Of a stretch of 64,000 bases of DNA, positions 12,701 through 27,700 are shown one piece after another. A program made the translations under genes and the position numbers. The stretch lies in the NCBI RefSeq assembly GCF_022539315.1, contig NC_066314.1, forward strand, positions 46,065,180 through 46,129,179. Direction: 5' to 3'. This DNA is from Serinus canaria. Lineage: Eukaryota > Chordata > Aves > Passeriformes > Fringillidae. The first letter of the stretch is position 1; each line of letters starts with the position of its first letter. The notes under the pieces are model-generated. The model had not been told where the DNA came from, did no database searches, and saw only the letters and a program-made list of their open reading frames with translations.

Positions 12701-15700
12701 TATTCCAAGGAAAACTTTTATTCCTGTTTCATCCCCCAAATTGCCTACTGTTTTTAGTACCTACTGTATGATAAAATCTGATGGGTTTTCTCTGTGGAGA
12801 CACGTATTGTTTAGGAATGATATTCTCCAATTTACCATGTTCCCTCTGAAGCCGCTCCATATTCCTCCCCTTGCCCTCCCCTGTACCAGGCCAGGAGAGG
12901 AGAGTTGGAGGCGCAGAAGGTAAAGATGAGAACAATTTCCTGGAAACAGCAGTGAGATAAGAAAACAGTAACAGCAACAATACAAAGGACAGAGGGTACA
13001 AGAAAGTGTCCAATGATTCACAAGTGGTTGCTCACCCTGCGAAAGCCCCCAGCAGTACTGACCACTTCCTCTGCTAGGCCATGCTGACCCATAAAAGAGC
13101 CCTTCCCCAGAAAATTACTTAAGGTGGTATGGAATTGTCCTAGCCATGCCCCTTCTTGGCTACTGCAAAAATTAACCCTGTCCTGGCCAGAACCAGGACA
13201 CATGCCCCGCTTTGTTCTAAAACAGAGTGCGTATCTTCAGAAATAAATATTTCTGCATTTGAATCAGTAGTTCAGAAGAAGGTATTCTGAAAGAAGATTT
13301 TATATTTGCAAAACCAAATGCATTTGTTAAAGACCAGATGTCTACTTTCTTGGCATGGTATCATTATGAATGCAGTCTGTATTTTATAACTGAGATACCT
13401 TATAACCTTAATATGTTTTTTTACATAATGATTTATAGTGCAGTCCCTGCATTTTTTACTATGTTGTAACTGGAGATATAACTTATTATGGCTCGTTAAA
13501 ATAATGTTCTGTTGATGTAGTTTGTTTGGTAAGTTGTGAAAAGATTTCTGTCTATATGAGTATATAGTCACACAAAGATAGATGAAAGTCTGAGGTTACC
13601 AGTTCTTAATTACTCATTCAAATGTCATATGTAAGATAAAGCAATAAAAACTCTTGACAATTTTTTCCACAGCTTTTTGTAGGAGTTTGATAAAGGAGAT
13701 TGGCAGAGCAGAATGTGAAAGTTAGATTGCACTTCATATGAACCTTGGCCTTGTATTCAGGGTTGGTGTTGTGTGCCAGTTCATGCACTACTGAATTTTT
13801 CAGACAATAGTTGGCCAGTGACAGCATCACTGCACAGCTGTTTAATCAAGACAGTGGGTACTGTATCTAAAATACTGTCAGTGGGTTTGAATGAGCAGAA
13901 TACAATTCTGAGAACTGGTATTCCAACTGGTATACAGGGACTATTTTCTTTAATTTCTGGAGTCAGTTTCATATGCACTTTGACTGCAAGTGGTCAGGGC
14001 TTCCAGAGGGATCTTTTTTCTTAAGGACAGAGCTGCTTCTTATTTCTCAGGCACTGGTTCAATATTGACTTCAAAGGTAAAGTGTGGCAAGCAAAACAAA
14101 TACACCGCTTCTTGAACTTGGGTATTGGTTATTTTAAGTTTGAAATCTGAACTAATTTTAATTTGAAACCTGATTAGATCCCAGCAAAATAGGTTATACT
14201 AGTGTGGGAAGAATGCACTATCTGAAACTGCAGCAAACTTTTATGCCTTTAGGAAGCAATTAGGAGTTGGAGCTTGGCCAGTCTTTGGTGCTAACATTTA
14301 GCACTTAGGGAAAATACGGCATGTTACTCTAAAGACAGCAAGTGGTAATTTCTGGAGGTAATTTCTCTTGTCAGTTGAACAGCATAGTCACAGCTCAAAC
14401 TCTGTTCTTTGCTAGTGCCTAGGTACCATCTTTAGAGTTGCAAAGTGAATTTCCTGCCACTGGGATTTGGACAAGTTTTGTTGTAGCTTTTGCACTGGTG
14501 ATGCACATTGTTCTTTCACAGTTTCTACCCAATTGAGTTCTTGTAGGATTGGTTTTTGTAGGATTCATTGATAGGATATTCATATTTCTAGCAGTTTGTC
14601 ACAACCTCTGACAACTCCAAAGTGGTTCTTGTGTTTCTGGGGTGCAGAATTTCTGTTTCATAACAGAATGGAACAGAAGTTGAGGACTAAGTAGTAGATA
14701 GTTAATTATAAATATCCAGTAGTAGAAAAGAGTTTGTTAAACTCTGATAAGTGTTTTTCTACAATTGTTTTAATTTGAAAGGTCCTGCTTGGAGACCTTT
14801 TCTTCCTGCTGAATACAACTATTAAAATCCCCTAGGGCCATTCTGTGTACTCATCTTCTGTTACGTTATTTGATAGTCATGATGACTGTGTTCTCTTAAA
14901 ATTGGAGATATAGTCCACATTTAAAACAGATCAAGCTTTTTTATTTTCTTGATGACATTTTTCTGAAGAACTGAAATGAGTGTTTTGTTATGCTACAAGA
15001 AGAACCAATTATTAAGCATATACTGATCTTTTAGAGAACAGCCCTTCAGAGACATGCAGCCTGAACTTAACTAAAACAAAAAAGCCACAAACACAACCCC
15101 CCCCCAGAACACACACCAATTTGTTTCTTTTCTATTTTCCTTGGATGCAAAACTGACTTTTAACTGACTTTTAAACTAAAAGTTTGTTTTAGTATAGAGA
15201 TGGCTTTGCACTGTAGTGAATATAAATATGGATATTTAAAATAAATGGACTGACAATTCTGATAATCCAGATTTCAGTTCATTTTTGTGCAGTGACACTA
15301 TTAAATTACAGATATTCTGCTGCTGCTGTCTCTTCATTCCCTGATGTTCTGTATCTGATCAACTCAGTATGTCAAACTTAATCCAAATGTGAGCAAAGCC
15401 AAGATGAGATCTGTAGATCTGGTCAAGCTACTCATCTATGTACATATTGTATATGTGGTTGAGAACAGATGGATACAGAATAGCAAATCTTAAAATACTG
15501 AGATTTGAGGGGAGCTACTATTACTAATTTTATCTGAGTAGAAGTAGGAGGCATTTGTGTTGCTATAAACAGTTACTGAAATTTCCAGATTCTGTCTGTG
15601 AAATTACTAAATTGACCTAAAGATGTAGAGTAAATTTTGGACCATGTAATAGGAATATGCTAACATAGGGGAGCATCAGAAGGACATAAATGTTAATTTT

Positions 15701-18700
15701 TTTTTTTTGGTGAAAGCTGCTTTCTTACTGTAAGGCAGGACTTGGACACTAAAACCAGCTCCTAATAGAAGGAATGAAAAGCTACAGGTAATGTAGAAGA
15801 ACTTGAGAACACAAAAGATCTTTTATAAGAAGATTGCAGAGTTGACAGACAACACTGTATTTGAATCCATTTTGTTATAGATTATATTCCATTTTGCTTA
15901 AATTTGTACAGAATGTTACTACAGATAAAACTTGGGCTTTGAGTCCTCTCTTGAACTTTTTTCAGTTCTAATGTGCACTCTAAAATGAAATTTATTATTA
16001 CTTTATAAAAGGGAAGTAATTATGGCTTTAAATTAGAAATGAAGAAAGCAGTAACTTGAACAATGTTTGTCTGGCTGGTCTCATGGTCTGTTAGTAAAGC
16101 TGTGGACTCCTCTGTAGGTGTAAAACATAAAACTTCATCTGTTGTGGCCAGGCTTGATAGGACCTGGAATATAAAACATATATTATAAAAAGTATGACTT
16201 ACAGAACTTAAAACTAGTTAAGGGCTAAAGCAAGTAATTCTGAATGAGTTGTGCAGAGGTCTGGACACTTGAACTATTGATGGCATTTTAAATTTTTATT
16301 TACCTTTTTTTTCCTCTTCTTCAAACGGGCAAGTTGAGACTTTAGGATTGGCAAAGCAGCTATCTATTCAGGAAAGAAAACACAATTCCCTCTGGTTTTC
16401 TCTCTACCCTATCCCACTAATTTTTTATCATCTTTTAAAATCTGAAAAATAATGTCCAGATGAATCTATTCTTATGGATTGTCTGGCACAATGTTTTATT
16501 TCCCCAGTGTTTACAATTTTTAAAACACTTTCTTCATAACTTGAACTCTTCTATTTTTTTTATTATTTTACTCTTGCCTTTTTCCAGACCCAACAGTAAT
16601 AACAAAGATGCCTGGCCATCATTACAGAGTTCAAGTAAATCGGCCAACGGTTTAACAATGGAACACAGGAAAACGCCTCCTATATTAGAAAATGGCACAG
16701 ACCCAGAACACATCACTCCAGATGGTGCAGACTCAGATTTCGGGTAATTGTGCTGCCTTTTGTACTTCAGACAGCTTGCTTTCTCTCTCACTGATTGGTG
16801 TGGAGGGAATGATTCTTCAGTCTCTCTGGTTGGAGAGCTGGATACAAATCCTGATCAGGTCACAAAAAGCTGGGCTTAGTGTAGCCCGTGTTAAAAAGAC
16901 TGATTGGCACATTGTTCAGGAGAACCCTAACATGAGGTTAGTAAGGACATTACAGGTAATGGCTGAGGGGAGCAGAATAACCAGGGGATCAACAGCTTGT
17001 ACAGCTGCACAGTCCCAGTCAGAGCTGAGTCCTTCCTTTTTTTCCATACAGAAGCTTCCACAAAAGTAACATGCCATTTGCTGTACATCAGGAGGTTTGT
17101 CACTTGGAAAAGCTTCAGGAGAGGGAAGTTAAATGTTAGGGCTAAAATATCTAATTTCCTTCCCGTGATGTGTTCCAGAAACACAACACAGAGGAAAGGG
17201 CTCCCCAGTTACCACTCAGAGGGACAACAGAGCAGCAGGTTGAACTGAGGCTTCTTTGTATAGAGGAAGTAATTCATCTGCTTACAATAATCTTATTGCC
17301 AGCCAACTTTTTTTTTTTATGCCCTTCTTAAGTAGAACTGGTGTCCTAGTCTACCTTATGCATCACTAGCAGTTACAATTCTAGTCTGTAGTCATGCTGG
17401 TTTGTTTTTTATGGACCCATTTAGGTAATAAACATTAGACTCATTCAGAGGTTGGATGGGGAAAAAGCAAGGTAAACCCTAATACTTCAAGCAGTGGTGC
17501 TACTGATTAGGTAGCCAGTCTTCATTTTAAATCAATATTGAACCAATGCATTAACATGGAGAGTATTGTTGCAAGTGGTACCTTCTTACTGGGCTAAATA
17601 GCAGTCCAATTGAGGAGCAATCAGAGAGCCTGTGAATTGCATCTCAATAGTGATGTGCAATTATTTTTTCCCTGAAAATAATGTATTTAATGTAAATAAA
17701 AATATTGTAGTCAACAGATAATGAGCCTTATTCATTCCTGGGGGTTGGAAGTCTGTCTTGCAAATAAAGGCTCCTTAGGCAGGTTCAAGTATAATAGGCA
17801 TTTTCATTATTTAGATTGTCAGTAAAAGTTGTCTTACTCATAGCTTTTTAAACTGCAGAATGGTGAAAGCTAGCTCTGTAGGAAAAGAATTTGACTGGAA
17901 TATCAACTCTTCAATCAGAATTGATGGTGTAATGAAGAGTCTGCAGCAGACTTCTGTGCTATAGGAATTTAAAAATTACTAACCAAAATCACTGTGTTTC
18001 AAATGGAAGAGCTTTATTCATGCTGTTGGATCACTAAGTAGAGAGGATTTGTAAATCCTCACTGGAGTAACGCAGTGATTTTTTTTTAATAGTCATAAGT
18101 ATTTCAGCTTAATTTTTCTGTTTGAGATAGTCTCAATCAGTGCCATTTTTCACAAAAAAAGGTATTGATGATTACGCTTACACAGTTTCTTTTAGAATGG
18201 AGAATTCTTCTGGGTTTCAATTACTCATTTTGAGATGAGGGGAAAAATTACAAGTGGAAGAAATCTTACAAATAGCTGACCTTACTATATGGCTGTATGC
18301 AGTAATTAAAGTTTGCAGCACCAAGGGCTGTTTGAAAACAAGGTGTGTCTAGAATCTGAAGTCTGCACCCACCTTAAAAAAAATTGTTACATGTATTTTT
18401 CAATATCATGACTGTAATTTTACTTGTATCACATTGTGGCCTTTTAGTGGAACTGAAATTCATGTTCTTACTTCTGATGCTTGTTTGTAGAATCTGTGTA
18501 TTGGCCTGTGGAGCCTGATGCTTGTGCATCTTTTCTCATGGGTCGATGAAAATGAGTACCTTGAAGTTGCAAAGCAAAGATTTTAGTGTCATCTTCAATA
18601 ATACCATTTCATTAGTGTGGTGTTTAGCATTATTGAGGCAACTCACAGATGCTCATAAGAATCTTGAGTCCTGAGATGTGCCATTTCAGCCAAGTCACAA

Positions 18701-21700
18701 TAATTTGCAGTGAATGGCTTTCCAAGGTGGTGTTCTGCTGTATCTTATTTTATCCTTATTTTTGGCAGGTTTTTATGCTATGTTTTTTCCCCTTCTGTCA
18801 TCTCAAACCTCAGTCTTTAAGGCTGGTGGGAAGCTTAACTTGCTACCAAGACTAAATCATTAAATTAATGTTTTATATCTCCCAGATTTATTTTGGATTT
18901 GTATGGAAACTGAAAACTTGTGTGTTTGGAAAATAGATCTTTTCCAATTTCTTTACAATAGTATCATAGATGGAACTGACTGTTACAAAACACTATCATA
19001 GTATAGACTTCTAGGGTTTTTTATGGCATAGATCTGCTATGAACATGTTCAAAACTTTTACTTTTGTTCCTTAAGGCAGTCAACAAGCAGAATGGAAAGT
19101 GGTGAAAAGAAGTATTACGGTATATAACAAATTATTGGAATGCTTTTGGTTAAAAAAGCAGTCTCATAAAAATAAGTGGACTTTTTTCCTTCTTAATCCC
19201 TGCTTTTTAATTTTTGCCATAATTTTCAGGCGTTTCTTCCGCTACAAAAGCAAATGTTGATTTTTTCATGTTAAATACTTGTCTCTTACTGTCTTTTTCC
19301 CCTCCCACTTTTGCAGCCCTATCGATAAACCTTCAGATTCCCTCAGTATAGGAAATGGTGACAGCTCTCAGCAGGTAAGACACAAAGATAAGTGCTCTGA
19401 AAGTAACAAGTGGGTTTGAGGACCCAAATGCAACTTGCAGTTGGAGAAGCATGTATTTTCTGAAGTGTATTATAATTGGGCATTGGAATGGGCTGTGTCA
19501 GGAGGCAATGAAGTCTCTGTCTCCGAAGGTTTCTAAGAAAAGATGGATGTGGCACTTGGTGCCATGGTCTAGTTGACAAGGTAGTGTTTAATCATAGGTT
19601 GGACTTAGTGAATTCAGAGGTCTTTTTCCACTCTATTTTATTCTGTGATAATTTTAAACATAATTTAAAAATGCTATTGCTAACTTGATTTTTTTGGTTG
19701 ACTTTGTGCTGAACTATATATTAACAAACCTAATTGTGGTCAGGAGTTTTGAGGAAACTTTTCATCTGAGTTAGTGAAGAATATTTTAGATATAAACTCA
19801 TGTCCTAATTTTTCCTCTCTCTTGCTTGTAGATAACAAACAGTGACACACCTTCACCACCACCTGGTTTAACAAAACCCAATCCAGTTATACCCATCAGT
19901 TCATCGAATCACAGTGCACGGTCTCCTTTTGAAGGGGCTGTAACAGAATCACAGTCACTCTTCTCTGACAACTTCCGGCACCCTAACCCCATCCCTAGTG
20001 GGCTTCCTCCTTTCCCCAGCTCTCCACAGACTTCGAGTGACTGGCCCACAGCACCCGAACCACAGAGCCTCTTCACATCAGGTATGTCCACAGGTTACAT
20101 GGCTGGGTGTTGCTTGCTTTAGCAGTTGTTTAAAACTTGTACAGAGTTGTACAGAGCTTAAAACTCTGTAGAACCTAAAACTCTAGGATTTGTCCCATCC
20201 TGTGTTTTCCCCCCTTACAAATGGTTAAAGTTTTTTACTTACCTGTAGATGAATTGCAGTGACCTAAGGGTTCCTTCCTAAAGAAACTTTGCAGAGCTTT
20301 CAAGCTGCATGGCTAAATTAGCAGAGTGCTTATTTTAGTTTTTCTTAGCAACATGCATAGGATGTGACATGTATGCTTTAATATTTAGTGTTACAGGTTT
20401 TTATTGAGAGGGGGGAAAATACATGGCATCAATATATTTTGATGTGATAATCTGTAATTCTAATATTGGAAGCTGCTGTGTAGAATTCAGAATTATCTTA
20501 GTATCCTGCATAGTTATCTGAAGGTGTCTCATCTTTCTCTTTGAGGTGAGATTCTATAAATTCAGACATGTTTAATTCCATCAGCTGAAAGATACCTGTA
20601 TTTTTCAGGTACTCTCCTATGAAATACCTTGTCATATGCACAAAACATTGTTTTCGTTATAATTATATAGTCTTGGGAATGGTTAACAGTATTGAAGAGC
20701 TCACAGATAACTTTGAGGGAATTGATAGAAAATTAAATGAAACAATATCAGTAAAAAAATTGAACGTAAATAATATTATATAGTTGGTTTACTTAGTGAT
20801 TAGTCATCTTTTGATGTTTATCTTGCTCCTGGATATCATAATTCTGTTTGTAAACAATATTTATTACCAAGGAAATTCCTTTCTGCTAAGGCATTTGGTG
20901 CACCAATTTTGTGAGGATAAAGTAGTAGTGAGAGATAATTTCCAAGTAGTAGAGATCATAGTTAATATAAAGCTCATGGTTGTGGTTTAAATAAGAATGC
21001 AAAGGACAAGTTCTTGTTGGTCTAGCAACTCTTTATCATCATGGATTTTAAGAATGAAAATAGAAGTGTCGATTTCTTCTCTGAAGAGAGGATACTGAAC
21101 CTTCTTACAGCGGCACACCAGGTCCCTACCAGCAGAGGGAGTTAATGTTGCAAGTGAGGCTACCCTGTACTTCGCAAGTTGCTTGACCACAGTTTTGAGG
21201 AAAACTAATGTGAAGATAGACCAGAATTCACTGAACCTGAATAGCAAACTTAACACAATCATGAAAAGAAGTAGTAACTGAAAATGAGGACAAATTCTGA
21301 TAACTTTTTTTGCAACACTCCCTCAAAATATTTAACGATATCTTGTAATGCAGTTCCCTTTTTTTGTTTAAGCATTGTGTCTCCTCAAGAATTTGACTTC
21401 TCTTCATAGTAGGGGATTTTTTATGGGTTTTGTTTGTTGGTTGCAGTTTGTTTTTTGAACTACTGCTCTGAGGTTCTTCCTTTTGAGAGGGAACATCCTG
21501 CTTATCTTTTTTTCATTAATGGTGAAAGCAAAATATTGAACTGAGTAACAGCCTTGTTTATGCTCTGCTTGTTCATGCTTCCATGAAGTAGTATGGGGTA
21601 TAGAAGGTTCTAAACAAGTGGTCATTGGTCTCTTTCTGCTTGGGACTATTCCTGAAAATACTTTCTGGATAAGGTTTTTCCATAGTTCAAAACAGTGCAG

Positions 21701-24700
21701 CTGTGCAGTAAAAATGTTATTTACTACTTCTAGCACTTCACTTTTAGTAGAAGTCTATGACAGTTTGATCTAAAAATGGCATTCTAAGCTGATGAATAAA
21801 GTCTCTTTGGGGAACGTATAAAGTAGAATTACATGGAAGATAAGACCACAGTCAGATACACAGGCTGAAGTTTTGATATGGAAAAATGATTTCTAGTTCT
21901 TGTTCTAAATCCTGTTCCTTTCTTCTCCAACAGAAACTATACCAGTATCCTCCTCCACAGACTGGCAAGCAGCTTTTGGGTTTGGTTCCTCCAAACAGCA
22001 AGAGGACGACTTAGGGTTTGATCCCTTTGACATCACCCGCAAAGCCTTAGCAGACCTGATTGAGAAGGAACTGTCAGTCCAAGACCAACCTTCCCTTTCG
22101 CCCACATCTCTTCAGAACCCCGCCCCACACACTACAACTGCCAAAGGGCCAGGTTCTGGATTCCTGCATCCTGCTGCACCCACAAATGCCAACTCTCTCA
22201 GTAGCACCTTTCCAGTCATGCCACAGAGGTTTCCACAGTTTCAACAGCATCGAGCAGTTTACAACTCCTTCAGTTTTCCAGGCCAAGCAGCTCGCTATCC
22301 TTGGATGGCCTTCCCACGCAATAGCATCATGCACTTGAACCACACAGCAAATCCCACCTCAAATAGTAATTTCTTGGACTTGAATCTCCCACCACAACAC
22401 AGCACAGGTCTGGGAGGGATCCCTATATCAGGTAGGTGAATAGGGATGGTGGTGAATATGACTTAATTCATGCTCTCAGCTTCTCTGAGTCAGAACCAGA
22501 AAAGGAAATAGCCAGCAACGAGCAGTAGACTGTTATCTCTTATGAACAGAGGGAGGAATATTGTTTTAAATTGGTCCTTTGTATGAAAAAAAAAAAGTAA
22601 CTGAATATTTAGCCTTGTAAATGTTGAGCTTTATAAGGAAGGTGGAGTATTATGTGCCCTCTTAATTTTGTGCCAAAGCAGATTGGTATTTTGGTTCTTC
22701 AGTCTTGCCAGACTGGCTTTACTTAAGAATAGGCCCTGGAAGTGCATTGTGACTTTCATGTTGGCATGCAGGTGTTGACCAGAGTTCTTAGTGTCATGCA
22801 AAAAATTGTAATGATGGTAATTTGTGCCAGATGTCTTGGCTGGGTCGTTCCTCTTGTGCATAACCGAATGGCTGCGCAGAAAAACATTCAGTGCTGTTCA
22901 TTTCTGTACTTCAGATGGCCTTAATATTATACTAATCTTCACTGAATGGATGCTTGCAATGTGTGTAAGAGGATTCATCCTGATTCTGAGGGCTGTGATG
23001 TTGGAGAAAAATAAATGTGCAGTCAGGCCAGTTTAGGCTGCCCTGAGTGGATTAATAGGCTCTTGCATCAAACATTGCAGCCAAGGAGCTAATTGTAACA
23101 ATAGTTGTCTTGATTAAAAATTTACTTCTGGGGTTTGAAGTTCTTCCATAGTTCCAATTTAGCTTGTCCCAAACAAATTCTTTTCTTGTAACAGGGGAAA
23201 AAATTGTATTACATGAATAATGAACTGCAGGTAGAAAGTGTCTGTTAGCTCTTTGTAGCCTTGAGGTGGAGAAGACTGCTCCTTGAGATGTTGCCAGCAT
23301 TATTTTCTTTTCATGGGTTTTAGAAGTACTAGCTTTACTATAAGAAAGTGACCTAGAAAAAAGTTAGTGGTTTTTTTTGGTGCTCTAGTACAAGAACTAA
23401 TTTTGGCTGTAACTTTGCTGTACTTTGTCCTCTTTGAAGGCTTGTTGCAGCTACTGTACTGTTGTAAGGTCTTTAGGCTGATTGAAGTATAAACATGGAC
23501 TGTACCTAGTGCAAGTAATTCAAAACTTTTTACACTGGCAATAGCCAAGTTTTAAGCCTAAAATGACTGTTATTGGTTGCACAAAAAAAGTTGTTTCTGG
23601 CATGGAGTAACAAAATACAGCATCCACAGCTGCACTGTTGCTCCCTTTCCCCTAAACTACATACAATTTTCAGAAAAACAACAGGACATGACTTTTCAAC
23701 TCTACCACACAGTTGTAAGTGCTTCTACTTTGAGGGGTCAGTAACAAGACTATCTTATGACCTGGGAGACCAGTCATAAGTGTTGAAAAAGATCTGTTCA
23801 AGTTGATTTCAGGTTTGTAAAAGTATTGCATTATTTTAATTTTGGTTAGCAGTTTGAAAGTGGAACATTTTGTGTTTGTAGGAGACTTGTAGATCTTTTT
23901 TTCAACTTCTGAAGAGCAGGTTGTGTGGTACTGGTTAACACATAGCCCAGGCCATGTGCTTCCCCCATATGTTTTAAGGTAACAGAATTGATATTTAAGT
24001 ATGTCCTTTTTTTGTGTGCAACTGCTACAACCAATTAATCCAAAAATATTTTTGGCAAATATCATGCTAAAACCACAATAAACATCTGCTGTAGTAACCA
24101 TGGTAAGTTCTTTGTGTTGGTTTTAATCTCTTGTTATAGAAAATATTGTTAGTTGACTGGCTGACAATTAGATAGCAGTTGCTGCAGTGCAAACCCTTCT
24201 CAGCTGATATATGTCAGCTTTGATATATCTTGAAAAAAGAATATTTTGCAGAAGGATATAGTACTCCTTTTTCCTGCTGCCAGAAATCAGCTGAAGTCTC
24301 AGTTCTGCTTTAGTTTGCTGGGTAATGAGCTTATATTATTTATATTTATTTTAGTGCTCTAACTGCTTCAGAAGTACAATGAATTTGAAATTCAGGAGAT
24401 GACCTCATAGCTCTTTTCTTTTCTGCTGACTTAAACATTTCCAGTTCTGTTTATTTTTTGATCTGCATCTAGAGTAAAGGTCTCTCAATCCCTTTCATTT
24501 TCTGTTTAAAAAAGAATAATTCCTCTTCTTTGTTTGTTTTTAATCTATCAGTAGCAAGTATTTATTTACAGAATTTTCCTAGTTTCCTCGTGTAATTTAC
24601 AGATACATCTATCTGGTGGGGTTGGGGAAAGAAAGTGGTGTCCAAATACAGAGAACTCATGTGTGTAAGACTTTATCATACCCTAGCTGACCTGCTGGAA

Positions 24701-27700
24701 AGGCAATTCATATCATAACAGCTGTTTGCAGTATAGAACAGTTAGTTGCAGTAGACCTGAAGTCCCTTTCTCTTGGTTCTTTTGGTCCATATTAGGGTGT
24801 TTTAGTCAATGTTACCAACTTGGCTGGTTCAGATATAACAGGAAAAGAAACCAAGTGCAGGTGAAACTTCACATTCTGTCATGTAGCAGAGACCCTCTAC
24901 TGCTGTAAAAGCCACATGTTTCTTAAGGTCTTTGATCAGTTTTTTACAGGATTATAAATTCCTAAGGTAGCTAATACTGGACCAGTTGCTGGTAAAAAAA
25001 AAAAGGAGGGGTGGGAACAGGCACATGAATCTGCTTGCTCTATTTAATCAACCCTTTTGAAGGCTTTTATTTATGTCAGAACAAGCAGATCTCATAACTT
25101 CTATAAATTCACATGTTAGAATAGTATTTTCTAGGCTTTCTAAATTTGAGTTGGTTTCACTAGGTGTATTTGTGGTATGGAAGCTTGCATTAAGAAAATG
25201 GTACCTTTTAACCTGCTGCTGTTTTTGCTTTAGACATTATTATTCACATGAATTTGAAATGCTCCTGTGTGACATGTTAAATGTAATTTGCTGAAACTGT
25301 GTTTTGTTTATTTGAGCTGTGCTGTATTCATAAACTCACAGCTTCAGGCAGGTCTGTTCTGTGATGTGTATCCAGTTTAAATGGAGAAACACAGGCACTA
25401 CCTACCTCTCTTTTTTTAAAATTAAGCTCTCACTTTAAAATATTTTTTATGTGGAATTGGTTGTTTATTTCTCAGAGGAAGTAGTTAATAATTAACTAAT
25501 TCTGCAGTTTCCAGTAAAATGACACAATGACACATGACTGACTTCCCAGATTTATTATGCAATTACTTGAAATGTGTCATACTCATCAGGCATATGTTTG
25601 TCCCCAGCCCATATTTAAATGAACTTTGATTGATTGATTCCCAGAGTAACTTTTTCCTTCCCTCACTGTATCATTTTTCAAACTGTAGCAGATGTTTCAT
25701 GTTGTCATTTTCAGGGACAATTTAATCTTATGCTGCTCTCTGGAGTGGGATGGATTAGATGGTTTACTGTGAAATTACTAATGTGTAACTGTGCTTCAGG
25801 AGAAAAGTCCAGTGACTTCTTCATGGACAGTGTGATTGCTTCTACAAGTGATCTCACCCTAGATTGTATGCAAGCTATTCTGAGAGTATTGGCCAGCAGC
25901 TAGGCTTTGTTCTGCAGATAATGCCAAGGGAAAGATTGATTTACTGACAGCAATGTGGGTGGGTGTGTGCCTTTATTTTTATTTTACTATAGGATAACAG
26001 GAAACTTTGTGATTTGATAGCTAGTACACTACCATCTTTGCTACCCTACTGCCTGGTGGTGTGTTCAAAAAGAATAGGTATAGTATGGGATCGTAGAATA
26101 AGGCAGGATTCAGATTAACAGTGTTTTTTGAGATATATGCTTATAAAATGAGATGTTTGCACATTAATTTGAAAATATAAATATATGATTTTATTTCTTG
26201 AATTTACTGAGTGGTTGGTACTCATTGATTTTTGTTACATAGAAGTACAGTAACAAACTCAGAGTTAAAAGTATTAGGAAAAAGTTGAAAATGGTTAGTC
26301 CACTTTCCCCATCATCTTCTATGCAAGATGAAGTACTTGACATTTTAAAACACTGGCTATTACTTCATTTAGTAATTTCATAATTACCCTGAATGTAAAA
26401 CTTAATTGTAAGCTCTCTGTAGACCATAATAATGAGGTAGTTCGAACTCTTCCAAGACTACTCCTACACAATATCTATATATTCTTCCCAGAAAAATCAT
26501 TGAAGCCCCTGAGTTGGAAGGGACCCACAAGGATTATCAAATTAAATTTCTGACTCTGTAGAGGACAGCCTAAAAATTAAATCATATGTCTCAAAGCTTT
26601 CTCCAAATGCTTGTTGAACAGAGGCAATTTATGTATATCATACATGTATTAAAAATCTAAATAGAAGAAAGAGTCAAGTGGACACAGATACGAAGCATAA
26701 AGAATTTAACCTTATTTCGGATGGGGAAAAATATTTTATTCATTGTCTTTAAAGATAACCATTGTAAAGTTCATCAAGATATTTTAACCATGCAGCTGAC
26801 TGATACAGAAGCTGTCATAGTTTTCTGTGAGCTGTTCATGATATTTCAAAACATGGGGGTTGAATGTAATAAATCTGTGTAATGGAATATAGTGAAGAAT
26901 CCAAGTTTCATTCTCTCAAAACCTTTTAGTTTTGATGTTGTGGCCTATATCTGTTGAATATGCACATCCTTTTTGATTGATATTATGTATATTTAAAGAT
27001 GAGACAATAAATGGGTAGACAGCTCTAATAATTTTAGGTGTCCCCCAGCAGTATCTGTGGTAGTGGTGTTACATTCCTTATCCAGACACAGATTAGCATG
27101 CATGTCTTCATGTCATGGCTGCATTTAGGTTGTTTTGAAGCAGTAGCTGGTAGCAGAGAGGACAAAGCAATGACAGTTTTATTAAGAAGGTCCAACATCT
27201 TCCCTCTTAAAGTACTGAGCTCTTCCACTTCTGACCTATTTATGGTGTTGCATCTTCTGCTGCTTTAAATTTTCTGTCCTCTATGCTCCTCAGCTGTTGA
27301 ATTTGGCTTGAACATCAAATCCTTTCTTGCCTAATGCTGCCTTTTAGACAAGATTTTAGTAAAACTAGGGAAGATCCCTGTAGGTTGGCTGTGGTCATAT
27401 TTTTTCAAGACTATTTGCAGCACGAAAAAGGATGATATATCAGAATAAGGGTTAACATGTTTTCCCTTTAATACTGAGATTCCTTGTCTGACTTGCAATT
27501 TTCCTATAACATAACTGCATTTCCATTTGAGACACAAAGTTTTTATTTGGTCTTTGTCTTTTGGTTCACTCTCCCTGGGTTGTTTCTGTTTCCTGAAAAC
27601 AAATAAACAAACACATACTCCAAGCCTTGTTTTATACAGTCTTGGAAGGAAACAGAATTTGTGGCATAGCAGCTGACGGTTTCCTGTGGTCTCAGGATAA

